Counted from the stretch's first letter, positions 14,953 to 24,068 are shown. The stretch: DNA of 32,637 nt from Bacteroidales bacterium (GCA_019429325.1 JAHYJA010000020.1:1-32637), one strand, 5' to 3'. A program made the numbers and translations. The notes: a model not told the origin generated them from the letters alone.

Positions 14953-15837
14953 ATGCCAAGAACAAATTTCCAGGAACTGCTTGATGCAGGTGTTCATTTC
15001 GGTCACCTTAAGAGAAAATGGAATCCGGCCATGGCTCCCTATATCTTCATGGAGCGCAACGGTATTCATATTATTGACCTCGAAAAAACCGTTGTTAAAA
15101 TCGATGAAGCTGCTTCAGCCATGAAGCACATAGCCCGTTCAGGCAAGAAGATCCTTTTCGTCGCCACCAAAAAACAGGCCAAGGAGACAGTTGCAGAAAG
15201 GGTCAAGGAAATTAATATGCCATACGTTACTGAGCGCTGGCCGGGAGGAATGCTTACCAACTTCCCGACGATTAGGAAGGCCGTCAAGAAGATGTCGTCG
15301 ATAGACAAGATGGCCGGCGACGGCACATTCACAAACCTCTCGAAGCGCGAAAGGCTGCAGGTAACAAGGCAGAGAGCCAAGCTCGAGAAAAACCTCGGCA
15401 GTATTGCCGATCTCACCAGGCTTCCTTCTGCTATCTTCGTGGTGGATGTCTGTAAGGAACACATAGCTGTAAGAGAGGCAAAAAGGCTCGGCATCCCTGT
15501 CTTTGCAATGGTTGACACCAACTCCGATCCCACCGAGATCGAATTCCCGATACCGGCCAACGATGACGCTTCAAAATCCATTTCCCTCATAACGGGCATA
15601 CTGTGCCAGGCTATCGCTGAGGGCCTGAACGAAAGGAAGTTCGACAAGGACAAGGAACCGGGCCAGAGAGATAAGAGCATGACCCGAAAGGAACTTGAGC
15701 CTGAACTGCATCCTTCGATAATCGAGGCAATTGCAGCAGAGGAAGAGGAGGTTGAGGCTAAAGATAGCGACACTGAGGAGGTTGAAGAGGAAGAAGAGAT
15801 CACTGCTGAGGTTGACGACAACGAGGAGGATCTTTAG
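14953..15837 (+). CDS. rpsB: Ribosomal protein S2 (uS2) with acidic tail
   Basis: The protein is 294 residues, longer than the roughly 240 of Escherichia coli. Residues 1 to about 230 are the normal uS2 fold: LLDAGVHFGHLKRKWNPAM at the start, ERWPGGMLTNFPTIRKAV in the middle and the IPVFAMVDTNSDPTEIEFPIPANDDA region, where the diagnostic part is VDTNSDP. The remaining 50-60 residues are a strongly acidic extension (EEEEVEAKDSDTEEVEEEEE) ending in DDNEEDL. Such tails occur in S2 of this phylum; their role is unknown to me. It lies between rpsI and tsf, the classical rpsB-tsf pair, with 31 bases before tsf. Confidence 0.97.
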   Translation: MPRTNFQELLDAGVHFGHLKRKWNPAMAPYIFMERNGIHIIDLEKTVVKIDEAASAMKHIARSGKKILFVATKKQAKETVAERVKEINMPYVTERWPGGMLTNFPTIRKAVKKMSSIDKMAGDGTFTNLSKRERLQVTRQRAKLEKNLGSIADLTRLPSAIFVVDVCKEHIAVREAKRLGIPVFAMVDTNSDPTEIEFPIPANDDASKSISLITGILCQAIAEGLNERKFDKDKEPGQRDKSMTRKELEPELHPSIIEAIAAEEEEVEAKDSDTEEVEEEEEITAEVDDNEEDL

Positions 15838-15868
15838 AATATTGAGTAATTAAAACATTTAAAATAAG

Positions 15869-16699
15869 ATGGCTGCAATAAGTGCTGCAGATGTGGCAAA
15901 ATTAAGGAGAGTGACCCTGGCAGGGATGATGGACTGTAAAAGAGCACTCGAGGAGTCAGGCGGAGACTTTGACAAGGCAATTGAGATTATACGCAAGAAA
16001 GGACAGGCTGTCGCCAGCAAAAGAGCCGACAAAGAAGCTACCGAAGGAGTGGTACTGGCAAAGGTTACCCCGGACAAAAGGCTGGGTGCACTGATCGTAC
16101 TTAACAGCGAAACCGATTTCGTCGCAAAGAATGCCGACTTCATTGCACTCGCCGGTAAGATACTCGATGTTGCCCTCGCCGGAAATCCGGCCAACCTCGA
16201 AGGACTCAAATCACTCGCAATGGATGGCGGTAAGGTGGGCGATAAAGTGGTTGAATATGTCGGTATCATCGGCGAGAAACTTGAGCTCTCTTATTACGAA
16301 AAGATCGAAGCCGCTCATGTTCAGGCATATATACACCCGGGCAACAGGCTTGCCACACTTGTCGGCTTTACTAAGGCCGGACTGGATCCTCAGATATACA
16401 AGGATGTAGCAATGCAGGTGGCAGCAATGAGCCCAGTTGCAGTCGATAAGGATGATGTTGCCCCTGCAATAATTGCACAGGAGATCGAGATCGGGAAAGA
16501 ACAGGCCAGACGCGACGGGAAACCGGAAAATATGCTGGATAAGATTGCCCAGGGCAAACTCGGAAAATTTTTCAGGGAGAGCACTCTTCTCAACCAGGAC
16601 TATGTTAAGGATAACAAGATTACCATCAGACAATATCTTGAATCGGCCGACAAAGAGCTCACTGTAACGGCTTTTAAAAGGTTTACACTTAATCTGTAA
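15869..16699 (+). CDS. tsf: Translation elongation factor Ts
   Basis: The 276-residue protein is full-length EF-Ts, the nucleotide exchange factor of EF-Tu. Seen: the N-terminal UBA-like domain with VAKLRRVTLAGMMDCKRAL, the TDFVAKN motif of the core (about residues 76-82) that inserts into EF-Tu, and AAMSPVAVDKDDVAP near the second core subdomain. It closes the rplM-rpsI-rpsB-tsf run and is followed after 29 bases by a strong intrinsic terminator. Confidence 0.98.
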   Translation: MAAISAADVAKLRRVTLAGMMDCKRALEESGGDFDKAIEIIRKKGQAVASKRADKEATEGVVLAKVTPDKRLGALIVLNSETDFVAKNADFIALAGKILDVALAGNPANLEGLKSLAMDGGKVGDKVVEYVGIIGEKLELSYYEKIEAAHVQAYIHPGNRLATLVGFTKAGLDPQIYKDVAMQVAAMSPVAVDKDDVAPAIIAQEIEIGKEQARRDGKPENMLDKIAQGKLGKFFRESTLLNQDYVKDNKITIRQYLESADKELTVTAFKRFTLNL

Positions 16700-16728
16700 C
16701 TTTCGTTGGTTCATAATACAATAATAGG

Positions 16729-16755
16729 GCGCCCCCTGCGGGGCGCTTTTTTTTT
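16729..16755 (+). terminator. Intrinsic terminator after tsf
   Basis: GCGCCCC (16729-16735) and GGGGCGC (16740-16746) form a perfect seven-base-pair GC stem with a four-base loop, followed directly by nine T residues (16747-16755). It separates the ribosomal operon from pyrH. Confidence 0.95.
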
Positions 16756-16780
16756 ATGAATTATTGTCAATACATTTTAC

Positions 16781-16788
16781 TATTTTCG
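16781..16788 (+). promoter_or_regulatory. Near-consensus -7 box TATTTTCG of pyrH
   Basis: It matches TAnnTTTG at seven of eight positions and lies 26 bases before the pyrH ATG, directly after the tsf terminator. The nearest upstream TTG (16764-16766) is too close for a standard -33. Confidence 0.4.
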
Positions 16789-16814
16789 TCTTATCATTAA
16801 CAGTAAAACAGAGT

Positions 16815-17522
16815 ATGAAATATCCGAGGATCCTATTGAAGCTAAGCGGCGAGTCGTTGGCGGGGAAGGGAAGTTACGGCATCAGCGAAGAGGTGCTCGA
16901 TGAGTATGCCGGTCAGGTGATTGATGTGATAAATGAAGGGTGTGAAGTGGGCATTGTCATCGGAGGCGGCAACATCTTCCGCGGCCTCAGAGGAACGGAA
17001 TCGGGGTTCGACCGGGTAAAAGGCGACCAGATGGGCATGCTTGCCACCGTAATAAACGGCCTTGCCCTCGAAAGCGTAATAACAAGGCTGGGGGGAAAGG
17101 CAAAACTTTTCACTTCAACGGCGATGGCGCCTTTCGGGGAACTCTACAACAGGGACAGGGTCGTTGAGGCTCTTGCCGGTAAAACCGCATGCGTCCTCTC
17201 GGGAGGGACCGGCAATCCATTCTTCACCACCGATACCGCCGCAGCACTGAGAGCTGTTGAGATAAAGGCAGACATCCTTCTTAAAGGCACAAGGGTCGAC
17301 GGGGTCTATACAGCTGATCCGGAAAAATACCGGAATGCCGTCAAATTTGAAAAAATCTCCTTCAGTGAGGCCATCGACCGCAAGCTTAAAATAATGGATC
17401 CCACAGCCTTCACAATGTGCCACGAGAACAAAATGCCGGTAATCGTCTTCAATATGAACATCCCGGGAAATCTTAAGAAGATAGTAAATGGCGCTATTAC
17501 CGGGACCCTGATTTCGGTTTGA
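16815..17522 (+). CDS. pyrH: UMP kinase
   Basis: The 235-residue protein is bacterial hexameric UMP kinase of the amino-acid-kinase fold, converting UMP to UDP with ATP. The start is ATG 16815, not the frame's earlier ATG at 16764, because MKYPRILLKLSGESLAG is the conserved N-terminus and the upstream codons overlap the promoter. Seen: KLSGESLAG (phosphate binding), IVIGGGNIFRG, GDQMGMLATVINGLAL, FFTTDTAAALRA, and LKGTRVDGVYTADP at the UMP/ATP site. pyrH is followed by frr after 62 bases, the standard pairing in many bacteria. Confidence 0.97.
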   Translation: MKYPRILLKLSGESLAGKGSYGISEEVLDEYAGQVIDVINEGCEVGIVIGGGNIFRGLRGTESGFDRVKGDQMGMLATVINGLALESVITRLGGKAKLFTSTAMAPFGELYNRDRVVEALAGKTACVLSGGTGNPFFTTDTAAALRAVEIKADILLKGTRVDGVYTADPEKYRNAVKFEKISFSEAIDRKLKIMDPTAFTMCHENKMPVIVFNMNIPGNLKKIVNGAITGTLISV

Positions 17523-17528
17523 ACTATA

Positions 17529-17557
17529 TTGCTTTTTAATCCATTTTACTATTTTTG
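17529..17557 (+). promoter_or_regulatory. Promoter of frr: TTG, 18 bases, TATTTTTG
   Basis: TTG (17529-17531) as -33 and an exact TAnnTTTG (17550-17557) as -7 are separated by 18 bases, the best complete promoter in the window. It lies 27 bases before the frr ATG and suggests frr is also transcribed independently of pyrH. Confidence 0.6.
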
Positions 17558-17584
17558 CTTTTCCCGAACCTTAAAACATACCGT

Positions 17585-18148
17585 ATGAACGAGGAAATCG
17601 ACCTTATTATTGAAGAGACCAGGGAAAGGATGGAAAAAGCCCTGGAGCATCTTGAGCATGAACTTGCGAGACTTCGCGCAGGAAGAGCAACACCTGTTCT
17701 CCTGGATGGCATAACGGTTGACTACTACGGTGTTAACTCCCCTCTTTCACAGGTTTCGAATATCAACACACCCGATCCGAAGACAATCCTTATCCAGCCC
17801 TGGGAAAAAAACATGCTCGGGGTGATCGAAAAGGCCATTATGGCCGCCAATATCGGGTTAACCCCTGTAAATAACGGGGAAGTAATCAGAATAAACATCC
17901 CTCCCCTCACCGAAGAGCGCAGGCATCAGCTTGTAAAACAGGTGCGTAATGAGGGGGAGACAGCCAAGATAAGCCTCAGGAACGCCCGTAAGTGGGCAAA
18001 CGACGAACTTAAAAGACTGCTTAAGGAAGGTCTTGCCGAGGACCTTGAGAAGATCGCCGCCGAGAACGTCCAGACCATGACAGGCGAATACTCCGCAAAA
18101 GTCGATAAGGTGATGGCAGCCAAGGAAAAAGACGTGATGACGGTCTGA
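17585..18148 (+). CDS. frr: Ribosome recycling factor
   Basis: The 187-residue protein is full-length RRF, which with EF-G splits post-termination ribosomes. The start is ATG 17585 (MNEEIDLIIEETRERMEKAL); an in-frame earlier start at 17555 would run through the promoter box. Seen: HLEHELARLRAGRATPVLLDG, the ILIQPWEKNMLGVIEKAI segment and the C-terminal helix with VRNEGETAKISLRNARKWAN, matching the three-helix bundle of the family. The stop is two bases from the convergent acylase gene, so no separate terminator fits between them. Confidence 0.97.
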   Translation: MNEEIDLIIEETRERMEKALEHLEHELARLRAGRATPVLLDGITVDYYGVNSPLSQVSNINTPDPKTILIQPWEKNMLGVIEKAIMAANIGLTPVNNGEVIRINIPPLTEERRHQLVKQVRNEGETAKISLRNARKWANDELKRLLKEGLAEDLEKIAAENVQTMTGEYSAKVDKVMAAKEKDVMTV

Positions 18149-18150
18149 AA

Positions 18151-20571
18151 TTATCTTCCGGGCACCAGTTTCAGAGTATATTTTGCAGCTGCCTTCACTG
18201 CTCCGTCAGTAAAGGCATCCTTATAAAACCCTTTATCTACATACGTCTTTGTCTGTGAAAGGTAGAATTCGCTTGCAGGCACACCCGATGCGCCGGTTGG
18301 TATGACCGTATAAGACTCGTCCCAGTCGGCAGTGTTGTAAATATGCCTCTCGGACGCTCCGTTTGTGACCCTGAATCCGTCAGAATAGGTTGAGGGACAT
18401 ACCGTGTGGGCGGCGCCACCGGTCGGGAAAGCCGGTGAATTAAGTTTGAAAACTCGGTCGAGAAGCTTCACTGTACCCATGGGATGTTCGAGAGTAATAG
18501 TGAGTATATCTCCCCACTTCCAGCTGCCGACATCGTTCCCGTAACTCTCCGACAGAACCCGGACCATATCCCTGAAGCTCCTGAAAATTATCTCCTCAAG
18601 CGATTCCGTCTGAGGGGTGTTTATATCATTCACCCATTTATCAGGGCCGCTTTTAAGGATCTTGTATATATAGTAGTCTCTTACCGAAACCTGCAGTTGA
18701 TCATATAAATCACCCAGCTCGTCCGACAGAAGGTTTTTTGCCAGGCTGATGGTGAAAAACTCAAAGATCGCCGGTGCCGCTTTATTGCCACTCATTTCAT
18801 AATCCCATTCCTCAAGGGTGGTGAGGGCGCTTATCTCCAGTGGGCTCATCTCAGGTAAGCGCTCCTTAACACGCAGGATAAAAGGTGTAAGCAATGCAGC
18901 ATAATCCGAATGCTGATCGGCAATCATCCTTTTGAAGTCATCTATTCCCAGTATCTCTTTCTCCCCGAGCATCTCCCTTATCCGGTTTATCCTGTAGGGG
19001 ACATAAAACCTGTAGGAGATGAAATAAGGGTAGTCACTGCTAACCGTCTTGTTATTCGCAGAGGAGACCGAGCCGTTCTCCGGATTATAGCTTGCCGGCA
19101 GCTGATCAGGCGGCACGTAACCTTTCCAGTCATACTCATCGGTCTCTCCTGACCTTATTATCGAACCATGGCCTTTCCTTACCGGAATTCCTCCGCCTGT
19201 AGCCAACCCGATGTTCCCTTCCGTATCGGCATAAGCGAAGTTCTGGCTTACCGAATTGAAAGAGGCCAGGGCCTGAAGAAAATCCTCCCAGGTGCCAGCC
19301 ATGTTAAGGTCGTGGACACCTTTCAGCTCACTGCTCTGATCATAACCCGACCATCTCATACTCAGGACAGCGTCATCTATGTCCCTGAAGCCGGAAATTA
19401 CCGCACCACGGTGCGTGAACCTGACTGCCAGGGTATCCGCCCTTCTCTTTCCGGATCTTATTATCTCCTGTTTAATCAGCATATCGCGCCACTCACCGTT
19501 GAACCAGTACTGGTTCTCATTTTCGGGATTTATTTTTTCTGCATACAGGTCAATATCGTCAACCATCAGGTTGGTCATCCCCCAGGCAACCTTCTCGTTA
19601 TGACCGGCAACAGCAAAGGGTGCCCCCGGAAGATAAACTCCGGTGACGTTAAGCTTGCCGGGTATCACCTGGTGCATCTGCATCCAGATGCCGGGGGCGT
19701 TTAAACCCAGATGCATGTCGTTAGAGAACAGAGGTTTGCCTGTAGTGCTCCTCGATCCGCTTACCGCCCAGTTATTGCTTCCCGAGAAAGCATGGATCCC
19801 TAGTGACTTCAGCTTGTCGAGCGACCCGATAAATGTAAGAGCCTCCTGAAGTCTCTCATCCTTCAGGCTGAAATCGGGGAAGACCTCAGTGGCCTCCGTA
19901 AGCCAGTCGGGGATCAGCTCTCCTGCTTTCTCAGGTCCCAGCTTCTGCACCAGTCTGTAGTTAAAAATATCCGCTGACAGGTTTCCAGAAGCAAGATCCC
20001 ATCCCATATAGCCTACTAAACAGACGATATTCTCAAGCATCCAGTCATCGGGTCTGTAGGAGAGTATCCTGAACTCGGGAGGCAGTTTCCTGCCAGCCTG
20101 CCTGATGTAGGTGTTCACTCCGTCGGTAAAGGCCTGTAAATGGTCCAGCAGACCCTTTTCCATTATGCTCAGCTCCATCTTCGATTTTGTCATCATGTCA
20201 AGACTGCGCAGGAAGAGATCCGTCTGGATGTAATCTTCTCCGAAAATCTCCGATAACCGTCCGGTTGTCGCACGGCGGATCAGGTCCATCTGCCACAATC
20301 TCTCCTGAGCCATAACAAAGCCTGTGGCAAAATAGAGATCATACTCATTCTCAGCATAGATATGCGGCATTCCTCTCTCGTCGCGGTAGACGGTCACATC
20401 CTTCGTGAGCCCTGTTAAGATGAGCTCTCCGTTGTAGAGGGGCAGGGCACCCTTCTTAACACCGTTCAGCAGGATCAGCCCGCCGATAATAACAAGGATT
20501 ATCAACCCTGCCAGGAGGGTCAGAATGGTTTTTAATGTCTTCATTTTCTTCAGGGGTTTGGTCGCCGCCAA
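18151..20571 (-). CDS. Penicillin acylase family Ntn hydrolase, second tandem copy
   Basis: The 806-residue protein belongs to the penicillin amidase (S45) family of N-terminal nucleophile hydrolases, which cut amide bonds of small acylated molecules such as penicillins or acyl-homoserine lactones. Seen: a single N-terminal membrane anchor (about 11-35), the alpha-chain region with VYRDERGMPHIYAENEYD and ARQERLWQMDLIRRATTGRL-like AQERLWQMDLIRR, then FSGSNNWAVSG, where S265 is the expected nucleophile released by self-cleavage. Beta-chain features follow: KPLFSNDMHLGL, GAPFAVAGHNEKVAWGMTN and the FAYADTEGNIG segment. A shorter start at ATG 20544 is possible. Its start lies four bases after the stop of a close paralog, so both are made from one transcript. 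The substrate is unknown. Confidence 0.92.
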   Translation of the reverse strand: MAATKPLKKMKTLKTILTLLAGLIILVIIGGLILLNGVKKGALPLYNGELILTGLTKDVTVYRDERGMPHIYAENEYDLYFATGFVMAQERLWQMDLIRRATTGRLSEIFGEDYIQTDLFLRSLDMMTKSKMELSIMEKGLLDHLQAFTDGVNTYIRQAGRKLPPEFRILSYRPDDWMLENIVCLVGYMGWDLASGNLSADIFNYRLVQKLGPEKAGELIPDWLTEATEVFPDFSLKDERLQEALTFIGSLDKLKSLGIHAFSGSNNWAVSGSRSTTGKPLFSNDMHLGLNAPGIWMQMHQVIPGKLNVTGVYLPGAPFAVAGHNEKVAWGMTNLMVDDIDLYAEKINPENENQYWFNGEWRDMLIKQEIIRSGKRRADTLAVRFTHRGAVISGFRDIDDAVLSMRWSGYDQSSELKGVHDLNMAGTWEDFLQALASFNSVSQNFAYADTEGNIGLATGGGIPVRKGHGSIIRSGETDEYDWKGYVPPDQLPASYNPENGSVSSANNKTVSSDYPYFISYRFYVPYRINRIREMLGEKEILGIDDFKRMIADQHSDYAALLTPFILRVKERLPEMSPLEISALTTLEEWDYEMSGNKAAPAIFEFFTISLAKNLLSDELGDLYDQLQVSVRDYYIYKILKSGPDKWVNDINTPQTESLEEIIFRSFRDMVRVLSESYGNDVGSWKWGDILTITLEHPMGTVKLLDRVFKLNSPAFPTGGAAHTVCPSTYSDGFRVTNGASERHIYNTADWDESYTVIPTGASGVPASEFYLSQTKTYVDKGFYKDAFTDGAVKAAAKYTLKLVPGR

Positions 20572-20575
20572 TTTA

Positions 20576-22972
20576 CTATTTTTCCGGAATTAATCTAAGG
20601 GTATATTTTGCAGAGGATCTGACGGCATTTTCTGAAAAAAGATCCTTATAGAACTTGCCTTCGATATATGCTTCAGCCTGGGAAAGGTAAAACTCGCTTC
20701 CTGGAACACCCGAGATCCCGCAGGGTATGACCGACTCCGATTCATCCCAGTCAGCAGTGTTCAGAACATGCCTTACGGATGCCCCGTTTCCCACTTTAAA
20801 CTCCGATTCGAACGAAAAATACGGACTTACTGTATGATCGCTCCCTCCAACGCCAAACCTCCGTGAATTGAGCTTAAAGAGGAAATCAAGTATTTTTACC
20901 GTTCCGAGAGGATGTGTGAAAGTAAGCTCATGTATTTTCCCCCACTTCCACCTGTCAATGTGCTTCCCGTAATTCTGAGCCAGCTCCGCAATGCTCTCCT
21001 TAAAACTTTGCATTATGATATCGTCGGGCGTTTCTTTTTCAGGAGTATTAATATTGTCGACCCATTCGTCGGGACCGTTAACGAGCAACTTGTACAGGTA
21101 ATATTCTCCGGTCATATAGTAGAGTCTGTCGTAAAGCTCACCCAGTTCGTCTGCAAGCAGGTTTTTTTTGTAGGACTTTCTGAAATGTTCAAAGATGGCT
21201 GGTGCAACCAGGTCCTTGTTCATATTATAATCCCAGCCTGAAAGGATTTCAAGGGCATCTCTTTCAGTCCTATTCAGATCGTCAGCCCGTTCAGAAAGTT
21301 TCAGGATATGCGGGACAAGCAGGCTTGCGAAAACGGAATGCTGGTCATTTACCATCCTTCTGAAATCTTCCTGACAAAGCATATCCTTCCCTTCGATCAT
21401 CTCTCTTATCCTTTTTATGCGGTAGGGCATTACAAACTCCGAGCTGACATAATAGGGATAATCATCTGTCACCGTTTTATTGTTGGCCGAGGAAACATAC
21501 CCTTCGGGGGGGTTAAAACTTGAAGGAAGCTGTTCAAACGGCACATATCCTTTCCAGTCGAATTCGTCTGTCTCCCCGTTCCTTATGAGGGCGCCGTTCC
21601 CTTTTCTTACAGGGATGCCTCCGCCGGTGTTAAGCCCAATATTGCCATCGACATCTGCATAGGCAAAGTTCTGGCTTATCGTTCTGAATGTCGAGATTGC
21701 TTCCCTGAAATCCTCCCAGTTTTCCGCTCTGTTCAGCAGGTATGCTGTTCTGATCTCATTGCTGGGATCAAAGCCCGACCACCTCATGCTCAGACTGCTG
21801 TTATTAACGTTTGCAGTGCCAGGAATAACCGGTCCTCTGTGAGTGGATCTTATTTCGACAGTATCATTTTTTCTCCCTCTTATTGTGATCACTTCTTTCC
21901 TGACCGTCATACCGGTCCACTCCCCGTTGAAGTAATACTGATTTTGATTTTCAGGATTGATCTTTTCAGCGAACAGGTCAACATCGTCCACCATCAGGCT
22001 GGTCAGTCCCCATGCAATCCTTTCATTATGGCCGGCGATCACAAACGGCTCTCCCGGGATGACCACTCCCGTCACATCGAGCCTGCCCTTCACCACCTGA
22101 TGCATCTGTATCCAGACACCCGGGAGACCCAGACTCAGGTGCATGTCGTTCGAAAGCAGGGGCTTCCCCGTTTCTGTCCTGCTTCCTGAGACAGCCCAGT
22201 TGTTGCTCCCGGAAAATGAGTGTATTCCAAACCTTCCGACCCGGTCGAACGATGATATTAGCGATCGTGCTTCAGAAATAAGGTCGTCATCGAGCCTGAA
22301 GTCCGGATAAATGATATCTGTTTCAACATTCCAGTCAGGGATAAGCTGAACGGCCTTTTCAATTCCGAGTTTTTTAACCACCTCATGGTAAAATAGTTCG
22401 GATGTCAGATTCCTTGAGGTGAGGTTCCAGCCCATGTACCCCACAATATTTGTAATATCCCTGAGCGTCCACTCTTCGGGAGAGTAGGTAAGGATCCTGA
22501 ATTCCTGCGGCAGATCCTTATGACACCTCCTGATAAATGCGTTTACGCCGTCAGCATAAGCCTGAAGGCACTCCATTATCTCAGGCGGTTGTATTTTGAG
22601 GATCTCTTCCGATTTCTCGCTTATCTTCAGGCAACGCATTAACTTGTCTGCCTCCACGAATGATCTTCCGAAGATCTCCGAGAGTCTTCCTGTTGAACTG
22701 CGCCGGATCAGGTCCATCTGCCAGAGACGCTCCCTGGCTGATATATACCCCACGACCATATAGAGGTCGTGCTCATTGCCGGCATAGATATGCGGCATTC
22801 CCCTTTCATCGGTAAAAACCGTTACTTCCTCTTTCAACCCGGGAATAACGAGTTCTCCTTCATACTGCGACCAGGATCTTCTTTTCTCAGTTGTCGAAGA
22901 GACGAACCCCGTGATCAGTGCAGGCAATATTATGACTAGCAGTGAATAATGCAATTTCTTAAGGGTTATCAT
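20576..22972 (-). CDS. Penicillin acylase family Ntn hydrolase, first tandem copy
   Basis: The 798-residue paralog has the same layout: an N-terminal signal or anchor segment (LLVIILPALITGFVSS), DERGMPHIYAGNEHDLY, ARERLWQMDLIRRSSTGRL, the processing site FSGSNNWAVSG with nucleophile S256, LSNDMHLSLGLPGVWIQMH, GHNERIAWGLTSLMVDDVDL and FAYADVDGNIG. The two copies align along their whole length, so a tandem duplication is clear, yet they differ at many positions and are probably old. The catalytic serine and the following Asn-Asn-Trp are intact in both, so neither looks dead. The radical SAM gene lies 45 bases upstream on the same strand. As in the second copy, the natural substrate (lactone signal, N-acyl amino acid, antibiotic) is not determined by sequence. 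Confidence 0.92.
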   Translation of the reverse strand: MITLKKLHYSLLVIILPALITGFVSSTTEKRRSWSQYEGELVIPGLKEEVTVFTDERGMPHIYAGNEHDLYMVVGYISARERLWQMDLIRRSSTGRLSEIFGRSFVEADKLMRCLKISEKSEEILKIQPPEIMECLQAYADGVNAFIRRCHKDLPQEFRILTYSPEEWTLRDITNIVGYMGWNLTSRNLTSELFYHEVVKKLGIEKAVQLIPDWNVETDIIYPDFRLDDDLISEARSLISSFDRVGRFGIHSFSGSNNWAVSGSRTETGKPLLSNDMHLSLGLPGVWIQMHQVVKGRLDVTGVVIPGEPFVIAGHNERIAWGLTSLMVDDVDLFAEKINPENQNQYYFNGEWTGMTVRKEVITIRGRKNDTVEIRSTHRGPVIPGTANVNNSSLSMRWSGFDPSNEIRTAYLLNRAENWEDFREAISTFRTISQNFAYADVDGNIGLNTGGGIPVRKGNGALIRNGETDEFDWKGYVPFEQLPSSFNPPEGYVSSANNKTVTDDYPYYVSSEFVMPYRIKRIREMIEGKDMLCQEDFRRMVNDQHSVFASLLVPHILKLSERADDLNRTERDALEILSGWDYNMNKDLVAPAIFEHFRKSYKKNLLADELGELYDRLYYMTGEYYLYKLLVNGPDEWVDNINTPEKETPDDIIMQSFKESIAELAQNYGKHIDRWKWGKIHELTFTHPLGTVKILDFLFKLNSRRFGVGGSDHTVSPYFSFESEFKVGNGASVRHVLNTADWDESESVIPCGISGVPGSEFYLSQAEAYIEGKFYKDLFSENAVRSSAKYTLRLIPEK

Positions 22973-23017
22973 ACTGCACAGGTTAAATTATACCCATAAG
23001 TTACGAAATCCCTGAAA

Positions 23018-23929
23018 TCAGCAAATAATTTTTCTGTTTAATCCGGAAGTGCAATTATTACAGATATCTATGGAGGAGCGGCCTGAAATGAGTTTTTTCC
23101 GGAAAGTATTGAATTTCTGACCGTTCCAGATCTTCCTGAATGATTCCTCATTAAGATCTCCCATAACGTGCTCCGCATTCTTGTCAAAACAGCATGGAAC
23201 AACTTTACCTTCCCAGGTAACTACAGGATTGAACCAGAGCCTGGCGCACCGGCCGGGTAATGAACTCCTTATCTCATAAGTTCCTCTGACCTGCCTGTAT
23301 CTCCGGAACCTCTCCTGGGCAGGCAGCCATTCCCCGATATCGTCCCTGCTGATTATCTGCATCGATTTCAGCCGGAGCGATGCTTTCATTTCACTGGAAA
23401 ACTTCCTGGCAGCCGTTATCTGGTGCTCATTCTTCCTGCTGACCAGGAATTGTATTTCCAGATCCATGGATGATCTGTGCTTCCTTTTTGCTTCCGCGAC
23501 ATTCTGAATGCCTTCAATTACCTTTTCAAAATCGCCTCCTGCACGGTAAGCTGAATAGACAGGGCCGTCCATCCCGTCGAGCGGGACGATCAGCTTCGAC
23601 AGGTCGGAGGCGGCAAGTCTGTCAGCATTTTCTGGTGTGAGGAAGTGGCCGTTGGTCGACACCGTTTTCCGGCATCCTGCTCTTACTGACAGGATTGAAA
23701 AGAATTCAGGGTGCATCATCGGTTCACCCTGAAAATAGAGATTGAGCCAGAGCAGGTAAGGTTCCATCTCCGTCATGATTTTCCTGTAAAGTACAGGATC
23801 CATAAATCCTTTCCCCCGGGTCATGGCGCCGGATCCCGAAGGACATTCCGGACATTTGAGGTTACAATGATTGGTCAGTTCGATACCGGCAGCGACCGGC
23901 ATTAAGCTCACCGACGGCATTCGCGTCAC
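23018..23929 (-). CDS. Radical SAM/SPASM-type protein, 5' end uncertain
   Basis: As listed the protein has 303 residues from a GTG (23929); ATG 23920 and 23902 are alternatives. It carries the radical SAM cluster motif CNLKCPEC (C22, C26, C29), a QGEPMMHPE segment, STNGHFL and, in the C-terminal SPASM-like part, C228, the pair C246-C247 and C290/C293, expected to hold a second iron-sulfur cluster. Such proteins generate a 5'-deoxyadenosyl radical and modify peptides or small molecules; the target here is unknown and no precursor peptide gene was found. Upstream of the GTG the frame stays open and protein-like for about 46 more codons but has no start codon, so the true N-terminus probably lies further upstream (see the separate entry for 23930-24068). 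It leads the minus-strand run with the two acylases. Confidence 0.85.
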   Translation of the reverse strand: MTRMPSVSLMPVAAGIELTNHCNLKCPECPSGSGAMTRGKGFMDPVLYRKIMTEMEPYLLWLNLYFQGEPMMHPEFFSILSVRAGCRKTVSTNGHFLTPENADRLAASDLSKLIVPLDGMDGPVYSAYRAGGDFEKVIEGIQNVAEAKRKHRSSMDLEIQFLVSRKNEHQITAARKFSSEMKASLRLKSMQIISRDDIGEWLPAQERFRRYRQVRGTYEIRSSLPGRCARLWFNPVVTWEGKVVPCCFDKNAEHVMGDLNEESFRKIWNGQKFNTFRKKLISGRSSIDICNNCTSGLNRKIIC

Positions 23930-24068
23930 ATTGCTCTTAATGAAGGAATACCCTGCAGAAAAGGCGTTCCGGTATCTGATTGATCTTATAATGACGAACC
24001 TGGATATAAAAAGTAAAGTAAGAGATTTTTTTGCAAAACGATAGGGTAAAATGCCCTTTAACGGTCAT
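23930..24068 (-). other. Probable lost or frameshifted 5' end of the radical SAM gene
   Basis: In frame with the radical SAM gene, these bases encode a plausible basic and aromatic N-terminus (ending RSIRYRNAFSAGYSFIKSN) with no stop codon back to a TGA near 24065, but also no ATG, GTG or TTG. An ATG at 24068-24066 lies in the neighbouring frame; removing one base from the seven-A run (plus-strand T7 at 24026-24032) would fuse it to the gene with no stop between. Either an assembly error, a real frameshift or programmed slippage would fit. Confidence 0.5.

Noticed and set aside
15066-15821. 251-codon open frame antisense to rpsB
   Set aside because: It is serine-rich, resembles no family and mirrors the acidic-codon pattern of rpsB.
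16764-16814. Earlier start of pyrH
   Set aside because: The extra codons cover the promoter-like box and the conserved N-terminus starts at 16815.
17555-17584. Earlier start of frr
   Set aside because: It would begin within the promoter -7 box; MNEEIDLIIEE at 17585 is the family start.
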